From: Hesseltinella vesiculosa
Lineage: Eukaryota > Mucoromycota > Mucoromycetes > Mucorales > Cunninghamellaceae
DNA: 64,000 nucleotides
Assembly (NCBI GenBank): GCA_002104935.1
Contig: MCGT01000008.1
Location: forward strand, 1-64,000
Direction: 5' to 3'
The position numbers were made by a program, and so were the translations under genes. How positions within the stretch are numbered: position 1 is the stretch's first letter; the number at the start of each line of letters is the position of its first letter. This document shows, piece by piece, positions 22,293-34,306 of this stretch. The notes under the pieces were generated by a model. It was given only the letters and a program-made list of their open reading frames with translations. It did no database searches and was not told where the DNA came from.

Positions 22293-23460
22293 CAACAATC
22301 AGACTAGCCTGACTTTGGCCTACACTGCTGCATTCTGCCCCTTCCTTCCAGATGATGGGGAGGTGTGTTTTTAAGCAATTATAAGTTCATAGTATGTAAC
22401 AGTGGATATCTGGGACCTTAACCATGAACAGTGTGCACCATATACAAGAGCCATGGAAATTTGGGGGCGAATCCATTTTTGGCTCACATTTGGCTCCGCT
22501 ATGAGATCGACCAAAAATGGCCAGGTGACCCTCAGGAATTTTGAAAAATTGGAAAAACGTCATAGATCACTTTTGAACTGATGGATCCAATTCATCTTTT
22601 GTGTGGATACAGATACTGCCAATGGCTAGTGGTGGTGAAAAAATCATGTCGATTGAACAAGGTTGCCAGCCAAAGTTTGAAGAATCATGATATCCAACCT
22701 CCGATCCCCCAGCTAAAAACACGTCAAAAACGAGGCAAACGAGAAAAAAATGCTTCGCTGCCAGTGATTGGTCCGCAGTAACCCGAAGCGACAGATTATT
22801 TCTTCTACCTTTTTCTTTTCTTCCCCTTCATCATCTGTAATCGGTCATGGCCCTGCCACAACAAGAAACTTTCCTGATGGTGTTACCAAGGCCCCATTGC
22901 ATCTTCATCTACTTTTTTTTTTTTTTTTTTTATACCGGCCTTGACAAATGATTTGATGGCGGCCTAGAATTGCCCACTTGGTAGAGTGGCATCTCCGGGA
23001 ATCGAATGCAGTAAATGACATTTCCTAGTAGAAAGTAATTAGTGCTCACAGTTTATCACTTTCGTTGGATTGTTTTTTTCTCTTTTGTCGAAAGTGAAGC
23101 GTGATAGGTCGCGGAGCGCTTACATGTTAACTTGTCTTCGCTTCCAGAGCGATGTTGAAGCTCTAAACTTTGACTGGGCTGGCGTCTCATCATGGAACCT
23201 TCTTGGTAAGGCTATTGACCTACTGGTAGCCTGCCGTAAGATGAAGCATCCCTTTTAGTGGCTCGACCATGGTAGAGCATTTTTTTCATAGGAAATTATC
23301 TGTGGATAGTTTGCAGCCTGCCTAGGTATAGTTGTCTCTCTATAGCATTCTGGTAGGATTTATTCAGTAATTACTCTTTTGCGGAATTTTTATTTTGGAA
23401 AAAAGTAAGTGGAAAGTAGTTATTATCGGTTGTGTCCTTTTTATTTTTGATTTTTGATTT
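22293..23460. other. unique spacer right of the repeat territory
   Basis: No supported gene. A short frame at 22581-22781 has a basic C-terminus but no homology I recognise. The stretch near 22977 carries a tRNA-like D-arm and T-arm snippet without a full cloverleaf. Confidence 0.45.
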
Positions 23461-25005
23461 TCAGTAAAGGATGCGGTTGGCATATTTCTGAACCTCGGGA
23501 TCTTCAATAAAGCGCTTGATGCAATCGGCATCCATTTGGATTTGCACATCATACATGGCATTCTTGGCATTGTCGCTTCTGCCAAACATGATCATGCAGC
23601 CATTGCCACCTGAGGTGATATAACCACGCGTACGATCTGGCCGGCCAAAGCCAAAGTCGAGGCGCCAAAAGGGTAACATGGAGGCGTCGCTGGCGGTGAA
23701 TTGAGTATCGGAGTTGGGCTGATACGTTAAATAGTGCACAGTCATGTCTTCATTCATGGTGTATATCTTGCTGATGCTATGAAATAAGGACGAGCGCAAA
23801 GTGTTGATCTGTTGCCGGAAAGCCAGGGCAGCTTCCACCACCGTTGTTTCGCTCACTTCCTTTCGACTGGTTGTGACGGAGCGTGTGCTACACCATACAA
23901 TTGGCTTGAGTAAATGACTTCGGGGGAATTTTTTTTTTGTCTTTTCTCTCTCTCTTTTTACATGATCCAATTTCCAAAGTAGAAATCCATGTCCTTGACG
24001 TTCTTTAGTTTGGACCGGCCATTGATACCAAAGAGGAAGCGTACGGGTTGGTCAGGGCCGACCTTGCGGGAACGCACAATGGCGCGGAACAGCATGCCAA
24101 AGAGAGCGTCTTTGGTCGAGAGCCAGATCTTGTTGTCGATCATCTGCTGGGTGTGGGCATCTTTTTTGCACTGATGCAGACCATCCGAGTGGAATTCCAG
24201 CACAATGCTTTTGAGCGGCAGGGGACCATTGGGAGACGTGCGCGAGAACTTTTGCTGGTTGGGGTCCATCCTCAGCCGATGGTGCTTGGGATTAAAAGCA
24301 CGATGTTCTTCTCGGTAGTGGCTGATGGCTTCGTCAGTGATGACGGTGTTGGAAGGAAAGGCGAGCAGTGTACGTTTGAACACGCCTTTGGCAAAGGCGA
24401 CGCCCCGAGCTTGCTTGGCCCAGGCATCCAAAAAGAGACATGCCGAATATGCGTCGGCAATCTTGTGCAAAATCATGACACCCAGAGCCACACCGCCATC
24501 CAAGAACCGATTGACTTGAATGCCGAGCAGTGGATCTTGATTGGAGCAATAAAAATGAATCGGGAACATGTGGTGATAATCCAGCTGATGCGGTAAATAG
24601 CCATCCTCGACAAATGTATTGAGTTCCTCTTGGTATGTTGTTTCCTAACAGGAGAAGAGAGGTCAGATTTTTCTCTCTTTCTTTTTCTTCGTTTTGACTT
24701 GCTTGAAAAAGGACGCCGGCATCGTTGCATTCAATTTCATCGCGGCCATTGCCAACATCGACAAGGCGCCCAGCCAGCGGGTAGAAATCATTCAGTACAT
24801 GGCGTAGTGAGTCCAAGAGCATAGCAGTGTTCATGAATCCTTCGGCATTGTTTGTGTTGGGATAAAATAAAAGTAGCGGTGTGTATGATTTATACATGAC
24901 AACGTCCCAATCAGAGAGCGCCATCCTCCGTTTGTCTTCAGATGTCACGGTCGCAGGCTTGATCCATTCACGCCGTGTCAAATGAATTCGAGGTAAAGGT
25001 GCCAT
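23461..25005 (-). CDS. BAHD-family acyltransferase, 470 aa
   Basis: Transferase (HxxxD-type) family enzyme, expected to move an acyl group from acyl-CoA to an alcohol or amine. Exons on the minus strand are 24703-25005, 23962-24644 and 23461-23887, giving 470 codons and a stop. The catalytic motif HKIAD lies at about residues 161-165 and the structural motif DFGFG at about 406-410, both at normal family positions. The N-terminal half carries YPLAGRL, typical of the family. The first intron (58 nt) uses a GC donor (CAA|GCAAGT ... TTAG); the second is a GT-AG intron read in phase 2. The substrate cannot be told from sequence. The next gene is an ester hydrolase on the same strand. I chose the ATG at 25005; another in-frame ATG lies at 25023. 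Confidence 0.85.
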
Positions 25006-25466
25006 CTGAATCCAATATGACAAAAGAAAATAAAATCAAGGAAAAAAAAAAAAGTCGAGAGTTTGCCATGTAGAATGATAGAGAAAAAGGTTCGTTGATT
25101 TGCAAGAAAAAAAATGATTGTTTATTCCCTGGCGGCCATCAAACAAACAAACAAACAATCGCTCGGCCCGTCAGGCCCACTGCTTCTCTGGATTCTATAT
25201 CCTACCCCACATGTATTCTCTTTCATCCTCTTGAAGGGAGCTGTTCAGAGAAACTGCGTTTTTGCATATGAATGAGAAAAATGAATCCCCGCTTTTGGAT
25301 CGACCGCGTCGTTCTCTTTTTCATTTCTTTTTGTATTTTACGTCTGTGCCCCCGTTTGTTTGTCGTGACCAAAATAGAAAATAGTGCATGGGCCGAGGTA
25401 AAAAATAAAGGCACGGTTTGCATCCGAATGAAAAAAAAAAAAAGTTTAATGAAAAATAAAGAAATG

Positions 25467-26692
25467 CTACTGGCTATCACCAGGCTTGGTCTTTAACACT
25501 GGGAACACCAGCTGCTTTTCATAACTGTTTGGGCTCTCGCGGTTCAGGTCTCTCCACCAAGGGATTTCCATCTCCAGCGCATCAGGGTGAATTTCTGGAA
25601 AATGCTTGCCGATCAGTTCCATCAGCAGACTGTGCAATTCCTATAGAAATGACGGTAAAAAAAAATGCCCGTCTCTGGCCCTCTTCGCTTTACCTTGTAG
25701 CCATTGCCATTCAAATGAAGGCCATCGAACAGATAGTCGGCCAGACCGTTTTCAGATGCTTGGGCCTTTTCAGTCACACGGGACCAGATATCGGCACAGA
25801 CAATATTCTTTTCTTTGGCTAGTTCCTTGACCGTCATGGCGTATTCCTTCGTGACATGAGCGTAGCGGTCCATGTCATTGCCAAATTCGATACAACGTTG
25901 GCGCCATTGCACTTCATTCAATGGTGGAGGTGTGATCAGGATCAGACGGATGTTGGGGTTATAATAAGGTGACTGGGGGTTCTTGATCAGGTCAAGCATG
26001 GTCAGCAGGTTGCTTTTGTAACGGTCCAATGGCACATGCTGAGCCGCTCCAGGGATCGCAGCGTCGTTGGCTCCAAAGAAGATGGTCATCAATTCAATAC
26101 GGGCCGGTGTTTGGCGTTGGGTTTCGACAGTGGGAAGAATCTGTCGCAAAAGCGGCAGTGCCCAGTCGGTGTTATACCCTAGTGGGGAAAAACATCAACA
26201 GGGTCAGTTTCTTTTTTCGTTTTCCCGTTGTCACCTTGCCTGAAAAGCCACGGTTAAAGACGTCAAGTTTGCGTTGGTACGCCTGTGGCAATGCGAAAAA
26301 TATAAAGTGAGTGATTTCTTCAAACTTGGAGGACAACTACTTGCATTGGCCAAATTAGCGCCAAACCCATAGAGGGCAGGGTCAAAGGACATCTATGGCA
26401 ATTCATCAGCATTCACGCTTTCTTACCTGTACTCTCTCTCGTTACAGAAGATGGCAACCTACTTGTGTGATGGAGTCCTACACGATAGAAAGAGCCTTAT
26501 GAGCCTGTGGACATCTCTCCTTTTTTTTTGCATTGTTTCTTTGCCTGCGTGACTTACACCAAACAACAGAATTTGATTGTAGACCGAGTTCATGACGATG
26601 GGCTGTTTTTGGGATTGAAAGTAGGGATGATAGCGATAGAAAAGGAAACCAGAAACAGCAACGAGAAATGAAGCAACAGGTGTAACTTGCAT
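25467..26692 (-). CDS. IAH1: isoamyl acetate-hydrolysing esterase-like GDSL esterase, 299 aa
   Basis: SGNH/GDSL hydrolase of the IAH1 type, expected to cleave small acetate esters. Six exons: 26558-26692, 26463-26477, 26345-26392, 26240-26282, 25694-26178 and 25467-25640. The catalytic serine lies in FG|DSITQ, where the 15-nt second exon encodes exactly DSITQ. FGANDAA supplies the block III Asn and FDGLHLNGNGY supplies Asp ~232 and His ~235. Two introns use GC donors (AAT|GCAAGT and TCAG|GCAAGG), because the GT alternatives break the frame. Residues 1-22 are hydrophobic, so it may be membrane-anchored, unlike the soluble yeast enzyme. The total is 300 codons, normal for the family. Confidence 0.85.
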
Positions 26693-26929
26693 GCGCGAGT
26701 CGAAGAAAAAAAAATAAAAAAGAGGGAAGAAAAGTCTTCGATGAGCGCGAGCGGAAAGTCAATGTCCATGGTTGACTAGGTTGTCAAGGGTGGATTTATT
26801 ACATAAGAATACAAGGTCAAAGGATGCAAAAAGGAGGCGCTAAAGTACATATTCATTTCTATGAGTAAAAAAAAAATCAGTGAGCAGGACTGGCTGTGTA
26901 CAAGCTTGTTTTGTTCATGTCCTATCGGC

Positions 26930-28378
26930 TTACTGTCGTTGACGGGTGGGCTGGGGGGAGACGTCGACGGGATCCGCAAAAGGGTCGGCAAAAGGATTGT
27001 CTGGGTCGTCGTCGTTGCCATCATAAAGGGGCGCTTTGACAGAGACGAGTTGAAGTCCAGCAAGGTCTTGGTTCAAATCGTCGTCATCGATCAAGATCGA
27101 GGCAAAGGTGGCGGGGATTTCCCCCACCGCCATGATGTCATACATGTCGAGGGACTTGAGCAGCTCTTCATTGGTTGTAAGGAGCGTTCCAATCCATTCT
27201 TCATCTTCCACGAGCCGGGCATACTTGACAATGATTTTCTTGGACTCTTCACAGTCCTGACGAATGTCCTGCAAGCGCTGGTCATGCTGCAGTTGGATTT
27301 CCCAACCATCAGCGCTTGTGTTGACCAATCGCAGGGCGTTGGCCAGCTGGTTGGCGTGCTGGTTGGCAAGGGCGATTTCTTGGATGATCTTGGGCTTGGC
27401 AGTTTGGAAATGAAAGGTGGCACCAGCCGAGCTTTGGCTACGAGGCTTGGTGCGTTTCTTGGTTGGTTCTTCCACTGGGCGAGCAGGTTTGGCGGGGGGA
27501 GGCATAGAGCGTCGATGTTGGGGTGATGAAGGTTCGGGTGAGGAGGAGGAGGGCTGAGCTGCGCTACTTCCAGATCTTGATCGGGGCTTCTATGTTGCAT
27601 GAAAAAAAAAATCCAATAATGGGTCAGTGTCCATCTCACTCTTTGTTTCTTGCCTCATTTTTTACTTTTCCAAAACGAGCCAACCCGTTTTCGTAGATAC
27701 CAGCCAATGCGCGGGTGCCTGGTTCGCCTTTGTATTTGGTAATCCAGGCGCCAAGAAGGCTGAGCAGGGTCTTCTTCACCTCCACCGTTTCTTCCTAAAA
27801 ATATAAAAAAAGGCGCCATTGTTAGTTTATCGGTTGCTGAAGCGTACCGAGGTCTTTACCGGCGACGACATCAAAATATCCAGCCGTTCACGCATCTTAT
27901 CATTGGTAGCCATTTGCCCTATGGTCAATAGAAGAAGGGTCAACCTTTGGTTTTCCTTCCATAGCTGCTGAGCTTACGTCTAAATTGCTGAGGGCTGTTC
28001 TCCATCAAGAGTTTAAGAACCTGCCGAGACGACATTAGCGCAAGAGATGGGACAGAATGCACTTACCTCCAACACTCGAAGTTTTTGCTGAGGTGTGCCA
28101 TGTTTAAGACGTTTACGGATGGCTTCAATAGCTTCTCTTGGGCCCGACTCCTGCATATTCATCGACTCCATCAGCTGCTGAAATTGATACCATTCGACCT
28201 CTTCATAATTTGATAACCGTTCTGGAAAATACGAGAGGGGTTTCGACGATGAGTTTTTTTTTTTAAAAAAAAAAACAACAACAACAACAACCCCACCAGA
28301 TGGACCGTGTTTAATTATCTATTTACCAATGTATAATGTGACTGACGTCTTTTGTACTTCTTCAGTAAAGATGCCCAT
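26930..28378 (-). CDS. LSB5-like VHS/GAT domain protein, 365 aa
   Basis: Endocytic adaptor-type protein. Exons: 28327-28378, 28067-28221, 27978-28020, 27860-27918, 27666-27794 and 26930-27589. A VHS domain spans about residues 10-150 (for example KLLMENSPQQFR, MRERLDILMSSP, LLSLLGAWITKYKG). A Pro/Ser/Lys-rich linker follows, then a GAT three-helix region (FHFQTAKPKIIQEIALANQH onward) and an acidic tail containing NPFADPFADP, an NPF-type motif that could bind EH domains. The order VHS-linker-GAT without a GAE ear fits yeast LSB5 (actin/endocytosis) rather than GGA adaptors. It is divergently transcribed from the gene at 28523 with only ~145 bp between start codons. Confidence 0.85.
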
Positions 28379-28522
28379 GTCAGAAGAGGGAACTTGACAA
28401 AAAGTAAAGTGAAAGAAAAAGAAGAGGTCGGGAAAGGCGGAGACTGATTCAAGAGCTTTTTTTTTTTTTTTTTTTATTTTTTCTTGGAACCTCTTTTTGT
28501 TCTCATTACTTTTCGATTGGAA
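28379..28522. promoter_or_regulatory. 144-bp shared divergent promoter with T-tract
   Basis: Lies between the ATGs of the LSB5-like gene (-) and the YdcZ-type gene (+). It holds an uninterrupted T-run of about 22 (near 28458-28479), which is expected to exclude nucleosomes. Confidence 0.5.
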
Positions 28523-29240
28523 ATGACCACCACCTCTGCCACAGTCTCTGTTAACAGTTCCACTGGCCAAAGGACACTGCCTGACGAGTCGGGCTTCCCT
28601 GAAGACACAGCTCCTGTAGATCAAGATCAAAAAGCGAAACCTGTGAATCCTGCGCAATTTAGTTTTACGGATCGATTGGTGGCATGCATTCTCATGGCCT
28701 TTTCGGGTTGTTGTATCGCTGTGCAGGCTGGGTTCAATGCCACGCTTAATATCTATGCTGGTCGCTCTTTTGCTCCCTTTGTGTCGTTTGCCGTAGCTCT
28801 TGGCTGCTGTCTCGTTTTTTTCATTTTTGACATTCTTGTGCTGAAGACCCCTCGTCCCACCAGTCGCCTAAAAGGTACTCCGCAGCTACACACATGCGTC
28901 AGACTTTACCTCATGCTGACACATCCTTTAATTTTATAGAAGCACCATGGTATGCCTGGGTTGGTGGGATCCTTGGCGCCTATTATGTGATTGTGAATGT
29001 GCTGACGGTGGCGAAACTTGGTGCTGGCACTGTGTTAAGGTCAGAAAAAAAAATAGAAAGGCAGCTTTTTTTTAAGGCTATATTTTTTTTTCTAGTATTT
29101 TTGTTTGTGCACAGGTGATATCGGCCTGTGTGATGGACCATTTTGGGTTACTTGGTGTGGCCAAACGTAAATATACCATTTGGCGGATTCTTGGCTCGTT
29201 GGGTCTTGTTGGCTGCGTTGCTGTGATAACCATTTTCTGA
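28523..29240 (+). CDS. YdcZ (DUF606)-type DMT membrane protein, 198 aa
   Basis: Small multispanning membrane protein of the drug/metabolite transporter superfamily. Exons 28523-28874, 28940-29039 and 29096-29240. About 45 polar N-terminal residues are followed by five hydrophobic segments. Family hallmarks visible are QAGFNATL, PFVSFAVALG, GGILGAYYV, LGAGT and MDHFGLLG. The second intron has a weak GTCAGA donor, but it restores the family sequence (GTVL-S-IFV). In the chosen model the stop TGA follows VITIF. All three frames beyond an acceptor-like ACAG at 29306 stay open for a while, so an alternative longer C-terminus cannot be excluded. Substrate unknown. Confidence 0.8.
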
Positions 29241-29596
29241 AAAAAAAAAAAAAAAATCACCCTCCTCTCCTTTTTTTTCTTCAATGACTGATACAATATT
29301 ACAGTAAACGTCCCCTGCCAACCGATCACCAATCATCAAGCGGATCATTTGCCGGACTTGGAAATCGAAAGTTTCCAAGATTCCCCAGTGTCGGCTCTCA
29401 AAGGCCGAATCCGTGCCCAAATCTGGAGAGGAGTTTATCTCCGCAAAGGGCGGTAGGGCAGTTGCAACAAAAGGGATTTCAGTTGACAAGTTTCGTACCA
29501 CATCGCCGATTTTTATTACTTGAGATTTTATTTACAGTTTCGCTGGTATCGAAATAGCGAAAAAAAGGAGTCATGAGAATTCAAAAAAAGGACAGA

Positions 29597-30631
29597 CTAA
29601 GTAGGTCCCCACGGATGCTGTACAAAATGGGAGGGATAGGGGGTCAAGGTGTAAATTTTAGATGCTGATGTCAAAGGGGGATTGGACAGAGGGGAGGCAG
29701 GCGCTGGTATCGCATTTGAATTGGGTATTGACACGGCATTTTGAGTGTCGGTGGTGTCATTTGTTGATTTGCCAGCTCGTAAGAGCTGACCAGAAGTGAC
29801 TCGGGTGGACCCTTTACGCAGCAGTTTGGAGTAATCTAGATCACAGCATGTAAGCCTCTTTTTTTTACTTTCTGTCTTGTTTCTTACGTAGTCCACATGC
29901 ATTGCAAAGCGTCCTGGCACCATCAGGACCACGTCGCCATTCAGGTGTTTCTGAGGTATGACAAGAATGGCAAATTTGCCCCAGAGTGCTCTTTTTCTGC
30001 AAGAGAAGAATGAGATTTGAGATTGTGTAAGGATGGTATAAAGACTTACACTGCGCCTGCAATACTTTGGTCGTCGGTTTTCTTTCCAGCTCCTTGATTG
30101 TCGTATCAGCTCATATTCCATTTCATTTGCGTCTATGCCTTCTTGTTGGGACTGTTGCATTTGTTGTAGACCTTGGAGGAGGCCGTTGGCAGTGTCTATC
30201 ATTGAATTAAAAGCGCTGGTTTCTATGTTGGCTTTTTGTTGCTGAAGACTGTCCTGGATCACTTTGCATTTGTCGATCAACTATGGTAAAAAAAAAAAAG
30301 GCATTCGGTGATCAAGCGGGGTGGTGCATTTCAAAGACTTACATCCTTAAATTCGGCCACTACCATGGAAGGGGAGGCAGGAGGCATTCTATGGTAAGGT
30401 AGTTCAGGGATGGTTGGCGAGGCGTCGGTGACGGTTTGGATACTGGGTAGTTCAGGATTGAGTTGAGGAGGGGCGGAGAGAGGTGGCAAACTGAATGAAC
30501 TGGGAGATCTTTATAAAACAGGACCGTTAGTCATCCAATCGGCTGTTGTTTTGACTGTTTTTTTAAAAAAAAAAAACCTACTGTAAAGCTCCCGGTGGGT
30601 ACGTTGGACTCACTAGCTTTGATACTTCCAT
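29597..30631 (-). CDS. GATA-type zinc-finger transcription factor (WC-2-like finger), 264 aa
   Basis: Exons 30582-30631, 30343-30508, 30050-30280, 29888-29996 and 29597-29835. A Pro/Ser-rich N-terminus is followed by a helical, Gln-rich segment ([15 protein letters not shown] ... [13 protein letters not shown], about residues 73-115), likely a coiled coil. A basic stretch precedes one zinc finger of form C-x2-C-x18-C-x2-C ([15 protein letters not shown] ... CNACGLHYSKLLRK). The finger is cut by an intron just after CNACGL. The HYSKLLRK extension resembles white-collar-2 type fingers, but no PAS domain is present, so a light-response role is only a guess. Confidence 0.8.
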
Positions 30632-31156
30632 AAGCCACAAATACACAAAATAAGAGACAAGGTGAAAAGATAAAGTGATAAAGACAATGTATGAATGAAA
30701 AATAAAAAAATCAATCGATGGGTGATTTCTTTTGCTGAAGAAAAAAAGAAAAGAAAAGAAAAAAAGCGAACAGGGTTTTTTTTTATTTTTGGGTCAGAAA
30801 AGTATCTCCGCCGGTTGCTCGATTTTGCTCACCTCAAAAGATGCCCTCATCCTTTACGCGCGAAACCTTAAAAAGCTGTGAATATTGCGCCCATGGCAAA
30901 CCATGTGTCTCCTCTTTTTTATGAGCCAAAATGGCCGATTTTTTTTTATTGTTAAAAAAAATGGGTGGGAATAAAATAAAAAAAGGGGAGGGGGGGGAGC
31001 TAAATCCAGATCAAATCTCGATTCTCGCAGCTCTCTTGTCAAACCACAGGCAAAGCCAATTTAAAGGCACCAATCATGGATCCAAGTTGAATCTTCTCGT
31101 TTGCCCCTTCACCCAATCGATATCTATTTGAAAAATAAACATGTTATCATGCATGG

Positions 31157-32426
31157 CTATCTCTGTAGAGACACTTGCTCGATGTCTGCCAATTGGGTAA
31201 CCATGTTCATTTCTGTTTCGGATGGAAGGTCGGCCTCTTGGAGTTTTTCAAACACATCGGTGACAATATCTTGCAAAGCATAGCCATGGTCAATGCACAT
31301 ACGTTCGATGCGTTGGTAAGCAGTGGTGTACTCATCTCGTAGCATCGTTTGCAAAATAGAATCAATGTGCTGAGGTTGAGGATGTCCTGTACAGTTGTAA
31401 ACTGCTTCTTCATCCACTTGCTCGTAGCCGGCATGACAGGCTTGTAGAATATTCAGTGCGCGGCGCATGTCGCCTTTGCATAATCGTAATAAAGCCTTTT
31501 TGCCGTTCTCAGTCAATTGCACACTGCAGCACATCAAGAATGGTGAGTGACATCATCGATGTTTAATCTTGTCTCCCTGCCTCCTCATCACTTACTGCTC
31601 CTTCTCCACAATGACATTCAGACGGTGTTCCACTTGCTCCAAAGCCAATGGCGAGAACCGGAATCGGGTGCAACGAGATTGAATGGCTGGAATGATTTTG
31701 CTGACGTAGTTACAGATAATACAAAAGCGAACGTTTTTCGTGTACTTTTCAATCACTAAGAAAACGAGTGAGCCCACCACTGCCGGTTTCCCATCCTGTT
31801 ACCTCGACGCAGAGCTGCTTGCGCGGCATTGGTCATGTTGTCACATTCATCGAGGATAATCAGCTTGAAGTCTGTACGGTAGATTGTCTTTGTGCTGGCA
31901 AAATTCACAATTTGTTCTCGCACCACGTCAATCCCTCGGTCGTCTGAAGCGTTCAACTATGAAAAACGGTTGACTATCCCCTGGCCAGCTGTCTTCTTCA
32001 TTACCTCGAGAATGGACGAGCCAAACTTGTTGCCGTAGATCTTTTTTGCGCAGGCCAGAATCGTCGACGTTTTGCCAGTACCAGGAGGACCGTAGAACAG
32101 CAAATGAGGCAAACGGTTCTTTTCGATAAAAGTTTTGACTGCATTTATGTTGGATAGAAAAAAAGTTTAAACATCACAGCTACGATCTCTTTGAGCAAAT
32201 CAACCTACGCGTGTCAGTGATTTCTTCGTGAGACACCAATTCACTAAGATCATTGGGACGATATTTTTCAACCCTAACAGAAACAAAATGTCAATACCGC
32301 TGCCATCCAATTCTACTTTTAAAAGAAGCCTTTCTCTTACCAAGGAAGGCCATCAAGTTCCACAGGCACGAGCTTTCCCTTTCCCTTGTTTCGCGGAGGC
32401 AATGGGGTAGAATCAATTTCCATCAT
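31157..32426 (-). CDS. RFC3: replication factor C small subunit (Rfc3/human RFC5 type), 321 aa
   Basis: Clamp-loader AAA+ ATPase subunit that opens PCNA in DNA replication and repair. Exons 32341-32426, 32209-32273, 32005-32138, 31803-31956, 31596-31755 and 31157-31523. LPWVEKYRP starts the RFC box region. Walker A is GPPGTGKTS (about 67-75), followed by [14 protein letters not shown], Walker [26 protein letters not shown], the arginine-finger SRC motif in QSRCTRF, and the collar domain with [11 protein letters not shown]. The sequence order and [11 protein letters not shown] match yeast Rfc3/human RFC5 more than Rfc2 or Rfc4. The length is slightly short (family about 335-350) because the C-terminus ends soon after [10 protein letters not shown]. 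Confidence 0.9.
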
Positions 32427-34306
32427 GGTTGAAGTTTGCTTTGTTAAAAAAAAGTGAGGGAGATGACAAGAAGAGGAAAAAAAAAAAAACAATCCAGTCG
32501 CGACGCACTTTTCTTCTGACCGAAAATGGCAAAGCCAGTTGTTTCATTTGCCAAGCCTATGGTGGGTGTTTCTATCTTGACCTTGCGCTTCTCGTGCACT
32601 TTTGTCTGTAAATACACACACGTTTGTGCATCTTTTTCTTTCGTATTCCATGGGTCAGCCTTTTAGTAGAATAGATAAAATAGCATGCGTCGACTCGTAG
32701 CGGAAAAGCAGTGCCAAACCTCGCCCGGAACTCGAGTTCAGCACAAAGAGTCAGAGAGGTTAGCAAGTCCAAGGTCTTTCCTGCATTCTCCAACTCAATG
32801 CACTATTTAGCAGTTCATCAGGTTAGGCAGTTGATGACTTTCGATCGCCCCGGGATCCTACCAGATAAAAAAAAAAGCGCAATCTTCGCAGCACTTTGCA
32901 ACGGCCACCACCGTTCCCACTGGCCAATGTCACCACCTCATTGCTGTGCCACCCTGTACGTTTATTTCGTCAGCCCAGTGTTCAAACTGAAAAATTTTCA
33001 AAGCTCCGATCCGCTTCTTCTTGGTGGCGGTGTCGGGCGTCGAATCCCAATGACACTTTCCATTGCATGACTGTAAAGACTAGGAGGGTGCCATGACAGC
33101 TCTTGTGATATTGGAAGAATGGCATCAGCATTTACTGCATACTGCATGGCCGATTGCTGAAAAGTGGTTCGTGCGAGCAGCAGGTGGCTGAAGGAAAGAC
33201 CATACAGCCCGTTCCTACTTGATCGAGTGCTGAAGTTCCTTTTTTTTTTTACAGAAAGGGGAAGGGATGAGAGTAAATGTCAACTTGGCACCTTTTATTT
33301 TAGATCGTCCTATTGTTAAAATAGATGGATAGAAGGAAAGAGAAAACAGCCTATCGAATCATTTTCTGTGTCTTGTCCAGTGGAGAAAAAGAGAAAACAC
33401 TGGGCAGAGGTCAAAATTAAAAAAAAAAAAGGAAATCCAAATTTGAAGGGACGCCCAAGTTTCTTGCAAGATTTAAAGCTTTCCTCTCTGAAGGGTAGGA
33501 AGCTCGGCTATGACAAAACAGTGGTTGGTGATTTGCACCTGGTAATATAATAGCACCTAGGAAACCAGAGGAGAGGCCCACTTGTTGAATCATGAACTTC
33601 AGGCGGCCAAAGGGTATTTTGGGTTTGAACATGACGTGGTGGGAGAAATGGTGAGCGGTGTTTTTTTGCCGTAAGCAATCATATGTTCACATGGGTGAGA
33701 ACAAACCTTGGTTTTTTTTTTTTTTTTTTTTTTACACTTTGGCACACTGCATAAAGACCAATGACATGGAACACTGGGCAAACTCAAAAATTTCCATGCT
33801 CCTTTCCCAATGGCCATGCATTTGACGATGCATGATGTGAACAGACCAGGCAAACAGGTGACTTCCTTTCCTAGACTGGCAAATGCCCCATTTTTTTTTT
33901 GTGGCGGCATGCGAACAAGCTTGTCAAAATCGATCACATGACCGAGGTTTTGACCTGAGTATCATTTGGAAAACTCAAAAGGATGATTCTCGTGGGGATG
34001 GGATAAAAGTGGAGGAGTGGCCGATCAAAAAAGAGAGTAGATCAAGAGCCAAGGAGAGATGAAATGGATGAATCTGCAACAGCACCAACTGGAATCCAGC
34101 ATGGCCTTCAGTAAAACCCCGCTTTGGGCTCATTTCTAGCAGTTCATCAGCACAAACTGGGAAAAGCACACATCATTCCCGCAAAAGGATACAATGCTAC
34201 ACCAATGGGTGAGTTGCTTTTTTTTTTTTTTTTTTTTTTTTCGTTCTTTTCTCTTTCTCAGCTTTCGACTCTTCCTTTCTTTATTTTTTTTCTTGGCAGC
34301 CATGAA
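32427..34306. other. gene-poor interval
   Basis: No splice-consistent gene found. Short frames overlap homopolymers (A11 near 33420, T20 near 33715, T21 near 34218). The region just before 34307 contains an ATGAAATGA, a minimal upstream ORF whose stop overlaps the start of the next gene. Confidence 0.5.

Noticed and set aside
22970..23030. tRNA-like segment (GGTAGAGTGG ... GGGAATCGAATG).
   Set aside because: The anticodon arm is missing and no acceptor stem can be paired; at best a tRNA-derived fragment.
29306..29520. Additional last exon of the YdcZ-type gene.
   Set aside because: No usable donor before the TGA at 29238 gives a frame-consistent join; the five-span domain is already complete.
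33368..33550. Lys-rich 60-codon frame.
   Set aside because: Driven by an A11 run, overlapped by a frame on the other strand, with no splice or motif support.
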